Made by a program: the position numbers and the translations under genes
DNA from: JAIBBG01 sp031417525
GTDB taxonomy: Bacteria > Bacteroidota > Bacteroidia > Flavobacteriales_D > Sanyastnellaceae
Assembly (NCBI GenBank): GCA_031417525.1
Contig: JANOVT010000360.1
Coordinates: 1 to 18,095, forward strand
Direction: 5' to 3'
Length of the DNA: 18,095 nt
Notes under the pieces: model-generated
What the model was told of the DNA's origin: nothing
Seen by the model: the letters and a program-made list of their open reading frames with translations, nothing else
Databases searched by the model: none
Shown here: positions 7,636-15,475 of the stretch, piece after piece
Numbering within the stretch: the stretch's first letter is position 1
Layout of the letters: every line of letters starts with the position of its first letter

Positions 7636-8630
7636 GTGTGAATTGTATTTGGGTTATTGAGAAAAAGTAGTTTGCGTCTTATGCGAAATATGAACTTTTG
7701 AAAACTGGTAGTTAGATCAGAGTAGATACATGAATTGTAGTACTTTCTTTTCATGGTAAATATCTGATGTCTCATCAAATCCATTTTAACCTTTTCTGTT
7801 TCGTTTACCAAAACTACCGAAGCGATCCGACGAATAAAATTTTCAATTTCAGAATCTGAAATTTTAAGTTGCGCTGATCTCTTTCCATGATAAATCTGAG
7901 CCAACTCCTTACACTTCGATTCATCCAACTCCGGCAAATAGTATTGAATATTCTTACTCGTGATATAAATCACCCATTCATCATAATTTGGATTCGATTT
8001 CGAAATTCCAGTGGACACTTCCCGATAAATCAATAACTTCTCTGGCAAATTTGCCACCTGATAATGATGACTCACTCTCGACCACAAATCATAATCTTCA
8101 AATGCATTTCGCTCCGGTGCATAGCCACCTACAGCATGAATCTGCGCGCTCCGGAACATCACACTTGAATGAACAAATGGATTGTTGAAGACCAATTCAA
8201 ATTTTAAAATTTTAGGGTCTGTGGGATGTTTGTGAGATCGATCCAGAAACTGATCTCGCTCATCAATGATATCAGCCCACGTTCCGACCAATGCAACATC
8301 CGAATGTTGATTTAAAAATCCAACTTGTCTTTCAAGTCTTAACGGAAGTGAAATATCATCTGCGTCTTGTCGTGCGATAAATTCACCTTTGGCCATACCG
8401 ACACCCTGAATAAGACTTTTTCCTAAACCTTGATTTTCATTGTAGAAATAACGAATTCGTTGATCATCGAATTTGCGGATGATTGATTCGCTATTGTCTT
8501 TTGATCCATCGTTGATGATAATCAATTCGAAGTCATGAAAAGTCTGATCGAGTATACTCCTGATGGAAGCTTCCAGGTATTTTCCACCATTATAAACAGG
8601 AAGTACTATGCTCACGACAGGATTCTGCAT
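7632..8630 (-). CDS. GT2 family glycosyltransferase
   Basis: A 332-residue GT-A enzyme. Motifs are VSIVLPVYNGG (6-16), IIINDGS (37-43), ARQDADD (86-92) with DxD, and FEDYDLW (177-183). The C-terminal about 120 residues are charged and helical-looking, with no membrane segment. I chose the ATG at 8630 (MQNPVVSIV) because it sits one base after the stop of the gene before it (TAATATG); an ATG at 8666 would add 12 residues and overlap by 35 nt. Its 3' end overlaps the next GT4 start by ATGA. It is clearly related to the GT2 half of the fusion at 3627-5591: QTF-x-DFELIIIND and AR-x-DADD occur in both. Confidence 0.9.
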   Translation of the reverse strand: MQNPVVSIVLPVYNGGKYLEASIRSILDQTFHDFELIIINDGSKDNSESIIRKFDDQRIRYFYNENQGLGKSLIQGVGMAKGEFIARQDADDISLPLRLERQVGFLNQHSDVALVGTWADIIDERDQFLDRSHKHPTDPKILKFELVFNNPFVHSSVMFRSAQIHAVGGYAPERNAFEDYDLWSRVSHHYQVANLPEKLLIYREVSTGISKSNPNYDEWVIYITSKNIQYYLPELDESKCKELAQIYHGKRSAQLKISDSEIENFIRRIASVVLVNETEKVKMDLMRHQIFTMKRKYYNSCIYSDLTTSFQKFIFRIRRKLLFLNNPNTIHT

Positions 8631-8631
8631 A

Positions 8632-9435
8632 TTAATAGGTCCATCGTTTGAATATTCCAACACCATTCATTTTCATCGCTCGCTTCACTTCAGATTTCGC
8701 TGATTTTAAATATTTGTTGTCTAGTCCAACGGTCGCGGCACACCATCGATAAAAATCATCGAAAATGCGTTCGCGTTGTATCCAGGTGTCGTCATCTTCG
8801 GACCTGATGCTCGATGCAGAGTCGTCGAGATAATTTACAAGACATTCTGAAGAATAAACAAAATTCGTTTGTGTACTCACCCGAAGCCAAAAAGTATAGT
8901 CCTCAATTGCTTTCAATTTTTTTGACTCCGGAAATCCGAAAACTACTTTCAACAATGACGAATGAATCATTGCAGAACTACAAATCACCAAATTCGTCTT
9001 AAGCAGATGTTCAGTCTTAATCACATCAGGAATAACTTCCTTTTGATATGGACCAAGATTGATTCCTTTTGAATCCATTCGAATTGCATTGGATGAAACC
9101 GCTTTCGCCTTTTGTGCATTTAGTAACAAAAACTGCTTTTCAATTTTATCTGATGTCCAACTGTCATCGCTATCGAGAAACGCAAACCACTCGCCTTCTG
9201 CCGCTTGCATTCCCTTATTTCTCGGAATAGAAGGCATGCCATTTCTTCCACAACTCAACCACTTCACTTTAGGATTCACCATGGCACGCACTCGCTCGGA
9301 GGAGTCATCAGTAGAGCCATCATCACATACAAGAATTTCGTGCACAGGGTATGATTGATTCAATGCGCTTTGTATAGCATCAATCAAAGTAGCGCTTCGA
9401 TTATAAGTTGGTATGATAACGCTTACTCGCTCCAA
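8632..9435 (-). CDS. GT2 family glycosyltransferase with a TTG start
   Basis: A 267-residue GT-A enzyme: VSVIIPTYNRSATL (4-17), CDDGS (37-41), FLDSDDSW (86-93) with the DxD equivalent, and AIEDYTFWLR (176-185). The start is TTG at 9435. No ATG lies in frame upstream before the end of wzt, and the family core begins at residue 4, so little or nothing is missing. It follows wzt with a 28-nt gap and is the first glycosyltransferase gene after the exporter. The next gene's ATG lies one base past its TAA stop. An early chain-building step is possible but not shown. Confidence 0.88.
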   Translation of the reverse strand: MERVSVIIPTYNRSATLIDAIQSALNQSYPVHEILVCDDGSTDDSSERVRAMVNPKVKWLSCGRNGMPSIPRNKGMQAAEGEWFAFLDSDDSWTSDKIEKQFLLLNAQKAKAVSSNAIRMDSKGINLGPYQKEVIPDVIKTEHLLKTNLVICSSAMIHSSLLKVVFGFPESKKLKAIEDYTFWLRVSTQTNFVYSSECLVNYLDDSASSIRSEDDDTWIQRERIFDDFYRWCAATVGLDNKYLKSAKSEVKRAMKMNGVGIFKRWTY

Positions 9436-9463
9436 GGTTTTCTCAATTCGATTTGATTGTCGA

Positions 9464-10687
9464 CTAACTTCTGATGATTTCGGTCTTCATCTGATTAACG
9501 ATCAGACTACTTTTCGTATTGATGATTTGTTCATTCTGATATAAGTCACTCACTTCTGAAATCGTAAGTTGACCCGCATCCTCTGTGTAGTGAAGTGTAA
9601 TTTTTTCTGAAGACAAACCGACCACAAAACTGTAAAGACCTTCTGAAAGCATGAGGTCATCTCCAAAAAAAACAGCTTCATATTCACCTGCAGCGAGATT
9701 TCGGGCAGGTGTCCAGGTAGTGCGTATGGATAATCCAAGCGGACTTGACACACCCAATGCAATTACAAATTCAGGCAAGTCACTGCGCAGTTGAAACTTG
9801 ATTCTGACTTTCCAGGGTGAGCCAACTGGAACAGCAGGCATCAATTGACCGGCTTCATTTTCAATTCTCAATTCAGTTGCAAAAGCCTGAACTTTATTTT
9901 CGACTTCAGGAAATAGAAATATCGCTTCTGTTTTTTCCGCCACTTCCATATATGATTGAATCACACTTCCGATACTTCCACTTTCCTTCAACATTCCATT
10001 CTGCAGAAAAATTCCGGTATTACAAAGCTTTTGAATGGCCTCCATATTGTGACTCACAAATAATACTGTGCGGCCACCTGAATTGCTAACGTCCTTCATC
10101 TTGCCAATACATTTCTTTTGAAATTCGGCATCGCCAACTGCCAGCACTTCATCCACAATCAGAATCTCCGGTTCCAAATGTGCGGCAACCGCAAAGGCAA
10201 GCCTGACATACATTCCGGATGAATATCGTTTCACCGGAGTATCCAGGAATTTTTCCACTCCTGAAAAATCAACGATGGCATCAAAGTTTTTCTGAATCTC
10301 AACTCTCGACATGCCCAGGATAGCACCATTGAGGAAAATATTTTCTCTGCCGGATAATTCAGCATGAAAACCGGTACCCACCTCCAACAAACTTGCAACA
10401 CGACCATCAATCGTAATTCGACCTTTTGTGGGTGTAACAATTCTGGACAATATTTTAAGAAGTGTCGACTTGCCGGCACCATTCCGACCAATAATTCCTA
10501 CACGTTCGCCTTGATTAACCTGGAATGACACATCATTCAATGCCAGAAAAAGCTCGTGATTTTTCGACGATTCGGACCTGAACAAGTTGCGAGCTTTATC
10601 GGCAATCACATCTCGCAAAGCCGTGTACCTCGCACCAGCCTGATGTCGCAGTACATATTCCTTCGTCAGATTTTCGACTTTTATCAT
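9464..10687 (-). CDS. wzt: Polysaccharide ABC exporter ATPase, Wzt type with C-terminal domain
   Basis: A 407-residue ATP-binding subunit of an O-antigen/capsule/teichoic-acid type exporter. Walker A is GRNGAGKST (67-75), the signature is YSSGM (155-159), Walker B is ILIVDE (175-180) and the H-loop is FVSHN (210-214). The N-terminal ATPase (about 1-245) has the insertion before Walker A (about 20-48) seen in Wzt/TagH proteins. Residues about 260-385 form an extra beta-rich domain like Wzt-C, which in E. coli O8/O9a-type systems recognises the finished chain's non-reducing end. That suggests export of a completed, possibly capped polymer. It follows wzm with a 25-nt gap; wzm and wzt should form one transporter in the inner membrane. 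The short tail after about 385 is not recognised. Confidence 0.93.
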   Translation of the reverse strand: MIKVENLTKEYVLRHQAGARYTALRDVIADKARNLFRSESSKNHELFLALNDVSFQVNQGERVGIIGRNGAGKSTLLKILSRIVTPTKGRITIDGRVASLLEVGTGFHAELSGRENIFLNGAILGMSRVEIQKNFDAIVDFSGVEKFLDTPVKRYSSGMYVRLAFAVAAHLEPEILIVDEVLAVGDAEFQKKCIGKMKDVSNSGGRTVLFVSHNMEAIQKLCNTGIFLQNGMLKESGSIGSVIQSYMEVAEKTEAIFLFPEVENKVQAFATELRIENEAGQLMPAVPVGSPWKVRIKFQLRSDLPEFVIALGVSSPLGLSIRTTWTPARNLAAGEYEAVFFGDDLMLSEGLYSFVVGLSSEKITLHYTEDAGQLTISEVSDLYQNEQIINTKSSLIVNQMKTEIIRS

Positions 10688-10712
10688 AAATAAAAATTCC
10701 GTTTTGTCTGTA

Positions 10713-11549
10713 TCAAATTACATCGGCAAAGTGCCTTTCCATTTTTCGGAAATACCTGACGCCGGCAATCAAAAGCAACAACGTTATAACAACAGAAATT
10801 AAAAATGCCTGTGTATTCAATGCAAGTTGACCACCCGTAATGCACCATCTGAAGCCGTCAATGACACCTACCATCGGATTGAGGGAGTAAATAAACTTTA
10901 CCCATTCCGGTAATTTTTCGCTCGCATAAATGGAGTTACTGCTAAACGCGATTGGAGAAATATACAGTCCAAATTGAACGACGAATGGTACGATGTATCG
11001 GAAGTCCCTGTACTTCACATTCAGAGCTGAAACGAATAAGCCCGCACCGAGCGCAGCAATTACCGCCTGTAGCAAAAAGAGTGGAAGCATGAGTATTTGC
11101 CAACCCGGATTGTATTGAAGTGCGATCATGATGATGATCAAAATACCGAATGAAATAAAAAAATCGATCAGACAGACGATGATTGTATTTGCTGGAACAA
11201 TCATTCTTGGAAAATAAACCTTTGTGAGAAGATTCTGATTCGCAATAAGTGAATTCGCAGCTTCACTAAATGCAGTTGAAAAAAATTGCCAAGGCAGAGT
11301 CGCGGCTGTCACGAGTAATATTCTTGGAACACCTTCATCCGGCAATTCAAACATCCATCCAATGAACCAAAAAACGGCTATCGTGAGAACCGGTCTTAAA
11401 ACACTCCATGCAATTCCAATGGCCGTTTGTTTATATCTGACCAACACATCACGCCATGCGAGGAAGTAAAAAAGTTCCCGGTAATTCCAGAGGTCTTTCC
11501 AATAGTTTGAGTCGGTATTATCCGGTGTGATGATGGTCCTTTGCGCCAT
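10713..11549 (-). CDS. wzm: Polysaccharide ABC exporter permease, Wzm type
   Basis: A 278-residue ABC-2 permease. The cytoplasmic N-terminus has YRELFYFLAWRDVLVRYKQT (23-42) and GIAWSVLRPVL (45-55), the hallmark of the Wzm/TagG/KpsM group. About six membrane segments follow (about 50-68, 78-98, 118-143, 152-175, 187-203 and 248-265). YSLNPMVGVIDGFRW (221-235) near the last helix is also typical. With the Wzt partner downstream it would flip a lipid-linked polysaccharide across the inner membrane. ATG at 11549, 14 nt after the aroE stop, so it is probably in the same transcript. Confidence 0.93.
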   Translation of the reverse strand: MAQRTIITPDNTDSNYWKDLWNYRELFYFLAWRDVLVRYKQTAIGIAWSVLRPVLTIAVFWFIGWMFELPDEGVPRILLVTAATLPWQFFSTAFSEAANSLIANQNLLTKVYFPRMIVPANTIIVCLIDFFISFGILIIIMIALQYNPGWQILMLPLFLLQAVIAALGAGLFVSALNVKYRDFRYIVPFVVQFGLYISPIAFSSNSIYASEKLPEWVKFIYSLNPMVGVIDGFRWCITGGQLALNTQAFLISVVITLLLLIAGVRYFRKMERHFADVI

Positions 11550-11563
11550 AGATGTGCGCGAAG

Positions 11564-12307
11564 TTAGTTCATATTATCATTCCAGATTCGCCAGGATGCT
11601 TCAGCCTGAGACTGCAGCATTTTCATGCCATTCATCACTAGTGCACCCTTCTTTTTGCCTTTGCGCATAAAGGTGGTTTCCACCGGATTGTAAATGGTAT
11701 CATAAAGAAAGTGATCCTGTCCCAGACCGGCATAAGGTATTGGTGGTGCTTCGTCAAGTCTGGGAAACATTCCGCAAGGTGTGGCATTGATAATGAGCTT
11801 AAAATGTTTCATGGATTCAACATGAAGATCCTCGTATCGAATGCAATCTGAGGACGCTTTTGTTCTGGAAACAAAATGAAATGGAATTCCCCACTTTTTC
11901 AAAACAAAAGAAATAGCTCTGGACGCACCACCGGTGCCTAGTATTAAAGCCCTCTCATATTTATTCTCCAAAAATGGTTTGATGCTCATTTCAAAACCGG
12001 AAGCATCTGTGTTGCAACCGATCAATTTTCCGTTAAGAAATTTTATACAATTCACAGCGCCAATCAGTGTTGATTCTTGATCCAGTTCATCGAGATAAGG
12101 AATGACTTTTTCTTTGTATGGAATCGTCACATTCAAACCAACCAATTCCGGCTGAGATCGGATCAACTCCGGCAGAAGTGAAATGTCTTCGAGAGGAAAA
12201 TTTTCGTATACACAATCTGTAATTCCAAGGTCTACAAATTTGTTGCTGAAGTAGGCTTCGGAAAAGGAATGCGACAGTGGAAAACCGATGAGACCAAATT
12301 TTTTCAT
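11564..12307 (-). CDS. aroE: Shikimate dehydrogenase (NADP+)
   Basis: A 247-residue enzyme that reduces 3-dehydroshikimate to shikimate in aromatic amino acid synthesis. The shikimate-binding SHS is at 12-14, the catalytic Lys in NVTIPYK is at 65, and the partner Asp in NTDASGF is at 101. The NADP loop GTGGASRA is at 124-131, followed by NATPCGM and a C-terminal NGMKMLQSQA. All key residues are present; the protein is somewhat shorter than E. coli AroE (272). The ATG at 12307 starts at MKKFGLIG; a GTG at 12328 would add seven residues that do not fit the family. It lies between dedA and the sugar exporter with no evident pathway link, so co-location may simply reflect operon packing. Confidence 0.95.
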   Translation of the reverse strand: MKKFGLIGFPLSHSFSEAYFSNKFVDLGITDCVYENFPLEDISLLPELIRSQPELVGLNVTIPYKEKVIPYLDELDQESTLIGAVNCIKFLNGKLIGCNTDASGFEMSIKPFLENKYERALILGTGGASRAISFVLKKWGIPFHFVSRTKASSDCIRYEDLHVESMKHFKLIINATPCGMFPRLDEAPPIPYAGLGQDHFLYDTIYNPVETTFMRKGKKKGALVMNGMKMLQSQAEASWRIWNDNMN

Positions 12308-12366
12308 TTCATTTTGTATTGAAAACACCGATAAACCAGGTTCATCAAAACCTCATTGCAATTAGA

Positions 12367-13032
12367 CTAATTCGCTGCATTTTTTGATTTGGAAAAAACG
12401 GACTTCAGAAGCCCATAAATAATCGGCACCACCGAAATGGCAATGATTCCGAGAACTACCAACTCAAAATTCCTTTTGACAAATTCGAAATTCCCACACG
12501 TGTATCCAAGCATGGTGATGCCAATCACCCAAAGCAATGCACCCAGGATACAAAAAGTAATGTATCGGCGATAAGGCATATTTCCGGCTCCGGCAACAAA
12601 AGGAGCTACAGTTCGAACAATAGGTACAAAACGAGCCATGATGATCGCCTGTCTGCCATATTTTTCATAAAACGCTTCAGTGCGTGTGATGTACTCACGT
12701 TTGAAAAATAAAATTCGCTCACGCTTTTTTATCTGTTCACTGAAAAATCTTCCTACAAAATAATTGACGTTGTCACCACACAATGCCGCCAAAATCAAAA
12801 GCGGAATCAATACATAAACATTAAGGCCTACATTGTCATTCGCCGCAGCAAGAGCACCTGCAGCGAAAAGCAACGAATCACCCGGAAGAAAAGGCATCAC
12901 AATCAACCCTGTTTCAACAAACACGATGAGAAACATGATTGCGTAAACGTAGTTGCCATAATCCTGAATCATCAACATAAGATGTTCGTCGATGTGCATG
13001 ATGAAATCGAAGAGTGATTTAATGATTTCCAT
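12367..13032 (-). CDS. DedA/SNARE-associated family membrane protein
   Basis: A 221-residue membrane protein of the DedA family. VETGLIVMPFLPGDSLLFAAG (39-59) carries Glu40 and Asp52, GDNVNYFVGR (86-95) follows, and ARFVPIVRTVAPFVAGAG (133-150) carries Arg134 and Arg140. These four charged residues match those known to be essential in E. coli YqjA/YghB. Family members have recently been linked to returning undecaprenyl phosphate, or other lipids, across the inner membrane. Both neighbouring systems here (murG/murC and the polysaccharide exporter) depend on that carrier, so a recycling role fits (inference). It appears to open a new transcription unit behind the ftsA terminator and a promoter-like site. 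Confidence 0.93.
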   Translation of the reverse strand: MEIIKSLFDFIMHIDEHLMLMIQDYGNYVYAIMFLIVFVETGLIVMPFLPGDSLLFAAGALAAANDNVGLNVYVLIPLLILAALCGDNVNYFVGRFFSEQIKKRERILFFKREYITRTEAFYEKYGRQAIIMARFVPIVRTVAPFVAGAGNMPYRRYITFCILGALLWVIGITMLGYTCGNFEFVKRNFELVVLGIIAISVVPIIYGLLKSVFSKSKNAAN

Positions 13033-13072
13033 TGAATGAGGGATTTACTATTTATATGTCAGAATTGGCGTG

Positions 13073-13080
13073 CAAAAATA
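13073..13080 (-). promoter_or_regulatory. Candidate Bacteroidota -7 promoter box upstream of dedA
   Basis: On the minus strand the bases read TATTTTTG, an exact match to the TAnnTTTG box of Bacteroidota primary promoters, 41 nt before the dedA ATG and after the ftsA terminator hairpin. No clear -33 TTG is found about 19 nt upstream, and the surround is AT-rich, so chance is possible. If real, it would drive dedA, aroE, wzm, wzt and the glycosyltransferases. Confidence 0.45.
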
Positions 13081-13131
13081 CCTGATTGCCCTTCTTCTTA
13101 AGGCTGAGAAAAAAAGACTGTCCGGAAGGTA

Positions 13132-13160
13132 AAATGGCAGCACAATTTGCGCTGCCATTT
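13132..13160 (-). terminator. Hairpin terminator after ftsA
   Basis: A perfect 10-bp stem (13132-13141 with 13151-13160, AAATGGCAGC/GCTGCCATTT) with a 9-nt loop, beginning 31 nt past the ftsA stop. Read on the minus strand, the stem ends in TTTT followed by ACC, a short T-run. It fits an intrinsic terminator closing the murG-murC-ftsQ-ftsA transcript. The weak T-run lowers confidence; it may only reduce read-through. Confidence 0.65.
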
Positions 13161-13190
13161 CACTATTGTCGTATTGACCAGAAGAAAAAC

Positions 13191-14495
13191 TTATTCTTCT
13201 TCCGCATCAAAGAATTCTTTGATCTTATTTAAGAAACCAGCAGGACCGCGACCTTCCTTCTGTTTTTCTTTCAATGTTGTTGTCGCCTTTTTATCATGCA
13301 CCTGCTTTTCGTTCACCGTTTCTGGCTGCATCGAAACACTGAATTTGTCAAGTCCGTTGATGACAAGTCCGACACCGGTACTCATAGCAGGTATGAGCAT
13401 GTTTTCATTGGCAGCTTTGCTCACGTGTTCATTCGGATAACCAATTCTGCAATCCATACCAGTGATGTATTCCACGAGCTGCTTCATGTGTTTCAGCTGT
13501 GATCCTCCTCCTGTGAGAACGATTCCACCAATCAATTGTTTCTCCAGTCCACTTGTGCGGATCTCATAATGAACATGCTCCATGATTTCTTCCATGCGAG
13601 CTTCAATGATCTGAGCGAGATTTTTCAAAGAAATTTCTTTTGGATCTCGTCCTTTCAAACCAGGAATACAAACAATTTCATTGTCTTTATTTTCTGTTGC
13701 CAAAGCACTGCCGAATTTCACTTTCAGTTGCTCTGCCTGATTACGCATGATTGTGCAGCCTTGTTTGATGTCTTCTGTGATGATATTTCCACCAAAAGGA
13801 ATCACAGCAGTGTGACGAATAATTCCATCCTGAAAAATGGCGATGTCTGTTGTTCCTCCACCGATATCCACTAACACAACACCTGCTTCTTTTTCTTCTT
13901 CGCTTAATACAGCAGCAGCACTGCCCAGTGGCTCAAGCGTTAGTGCATCCACCGTAAGTCCGGCTTTTGTAACACACTTGTAAATATTCTTGATGGCAGT
14001 GATCTGTCCGGTGATGATGTGGAAATTGGCTTCCAGTCGAATGCCGCACATACCAACAGGATACTTAATTCCGGATTCGCTGTCTACAGTAAACTCCTGT
14101 GGCAAAGCATGGATGATTTCTTCTCCAGGAAGCATCACAAGTTTGTACATGTCTTCAACCAATGCATCGATATCACCACGCGTGATTTCTTCATCGATGT
14201 TGCGACGTGTGCGAATTCCGCGATGTTGCAAACTTTTGATATGCTGCCCGGCAATACCAACATTCACCAATCGAATATTGACGCCACTTTCACGCTCAGC
14301 TTCCTCCACAGCAGCACGAATGCTGGCAACAGTTTTTTCGATATTCGAAACGACACCTCTTGTTACGCCAATGCTTTCACTTTTGCCGATACCAAGAATT
14401 TCTATTTTGTTGTTGTCCGTTTTACGGCCAACAAGACACGCAATCTTGGTGGTTCCGATGTCGAGGCCGACTACTATTTCTGAGTTCATATTCAT
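13191..14495 (-). CDS. ftsA: Cell division protein FtsA
   Basis: A 434-residue actin-fold protein that tethers FtsZ filaments to the inner membrane. The ATPase motifs are LDIGTTK (11-17), DIGGGTTD (210-217) and TGGGSQL (328-334). The 1C subdomain lies between about 85 and 165. After a variable charged linker (about 390-418), the C-terminus GFLNKIKEFFDAEEE is an amphipathic helix, the usual membrane-targeting tail. Length is normal for Bacteroidota. The ATG at 14495 is used; a second in-frame ATG lies two codons on. ftsQ ends 60 nt upstream. Downstream there is a terminator and no ftsZ, which is unusual because ftsZ normally follows directly. Confidence 0.97.
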   Translation of the reverse strand: MNMNSEIVVGLDIGTTKIACLVGRKTDNNKIEILGIGKSESIGVTRGVVSNIEKTVASIRAAVEEAERESGVNIRLVNVGIAGQHIKSLQHRGIRTRRNIDEEITRGDIDALVEDMYKLVMLPGEEIIHALPQEFTVDSESGIKYPVGMCGIRLEANFHIITGQITAIKNIYKCVTKAGLTVDALTLEPLGSAAAVLSEEEKEAGVVLVDIGGGTTDIAIFQDGIIRHTAVIPFGGNIITEDIKQGCTIMRNQAEQLKVKFGSALATENKDNEIVCIPGLKGRDPKEISLKNLAQIIEARMEEIMEHVHYEIRTSGLEKQLIGGIVLTGGGSQLKHMKQLVEYITGMDCRIGYPNEHVSKAANENMLIPAMSTGVGLVINGLDKFSVSMQPETVNEKQVHDKKATTTLKEKQKEGRGPAGFLNKIKEFFDAEEE

Positions 14496-14555
14496 ATTTC
14501 AGATTTCAAAATTCCATTTCTCTTTTAAAATTGCGTATGTCACTTTCGCAATCGC

Positions 14556-15368
14556 TCAGCGCTTCACACAAACCACTTGTCCGTCATATTTCACATTGAT
14601 CGAACTGTAAACATTCAGATCACGGGTGTGTATTGTGTTTGCATAGAAGGTCATCAACTTCCTGAATTTTTCTTCCAGATTATTTACGTCTCCCATTTTT
14701 ATCCGATGATTACCAACTCTCGGAATAATTTCAAATTCATTGTCACTGGTAATATGCACGTGCTCAACCTGTGCTTTCCAAAATTCATTTGCTGAAATGT
14801 ATTTGGTGAACACATAAATTTCATCTAGCAGAGTCGATGTGAGGTAAACATCATCTTTGCTGCGATCCAAGATACTGGTAGCCTGCATACTCTCGTGAAT
14901 GGCACCAGTGAATACCGGAACTTTCGCCGTGTAGTAATTCGACAAAGCCATCGTAAATCCGTCTTTGTCCAGATAAAAACTTTTTCCATCTTCGGTAAAA
15001 ATCCGGGCGATTGGTGTTCTCTGTTTTACCCGAATAACGCAGCGACCGTCCACAGTGGTGAAGACATGTGCTTCCCGAATGGATGAATTTTCTGCTAGTT
15101 TTTGATGAATTGCGCTGATATCAATTTCATTCACCGGTTTGCCGACAATTTTATCCGTTGCTGAATTAGCCATGGAAGCCACCAATTTTTCATCGATGTA
15201 CTTCTTATCGCCTACTTCTTCTACCTGCACATCCAATTTCCAACAAACCGCATCATGCTGCTTTTTTCCAACAAAACCCAGCAACGTGAAAATGGCAATT
15301 GCACCAATCAAAGCGGCGCTGTTTATGGCAATCACTTTCCAACGCTTTCGACGTTGAATATCTTTCAT
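14556..15368 (-). CDS. ftsQ: Cell division protein FtsQ
   Basis: A 270-residue bitopic inner-membrane protein of the divisome. A basic N-terminus (MKDIQRRKRWK) is followed by one membrane helix (about 11-33), then a periplasmic part with a POTRA-like region (about 45-115) and the FtsQ beta domain. FYLDKDGFTMALSNYYTAK followed by VPVFTG resembles the conserved centre of Bacteroidota FtsQ. It links early and late division proteins. The ATG at 15368 is chosen; a TTG at 15392 would add eight residues. Position between murC and ftsA supports the call. The 107-nt gap to murC holds only a 5-bp palindrome at 15416-15428. Confidence 0.92.
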   Translation of the reverse strand: MKDIQRRKRWKVIAINSAALIGAIAIFTLLGFVGKKQHDAVCWKLDVQVEEVGDKKYIDEKLVASMANSATDKIVGKPVNEIDISAIHQKLAENSSIREAHVFTTVDGRCVIRVKQRTPIARIFTEDGKSFYLDKDGFTMALSNYYTAKVPVFTGAIHESMQATSILDRSKDDVYLTSTLLDEIYVFTKYISANEFWKAQVEHVHITSDNEFEIIPRVGNHRIKMGDVNNLEEKFRKLMTFYANTIHTRDLNVYSSINVKYDGQVVCVKR

Positions 15369-15475
15369 CAATATGTTGCCTTCCGGTTTCAATTGCTTTC
15401 GAGGTTATTCCAGACTTCCCAAAGGGAACAGATAGGAAATACCTGAAGGCAGGAATTTGAAATCCGTTTCTGAAA

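Noticed and set aside
1..9463. The glycosyltransferase block as a novel defence or secretion system
   Set aside because: Every gene has a familiar glycosyltransferase or glycosidase family, and the adjacent Wzm/Wzt pair explains the block as surface-polysaccharide assembly.
12337..12352. A 5-bp inverted repeat (AGGTT/AACCT) between dedA and aroE
   Set aside because: Too short and without a T-run; expected by chance in AT-rich spacer.
13990..14610. A 206-codon open frame on the plus strand, antisense to ftsA and ftsQ
   Set aside because: It is the mirror of well-supported ftsA/ftsQ coding sequence, has no recognisable motif, and its composition follows from the opposite-strand codons.
15416..15428. 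TTCCC-AAA-GGGAA palindrome between murC and ftsQ as a terminator
   Set aside because: The stem is only 5 bp with a 3-nt loop and no T-run follows on the minus strand; termination inside the dcw run is unlikely.
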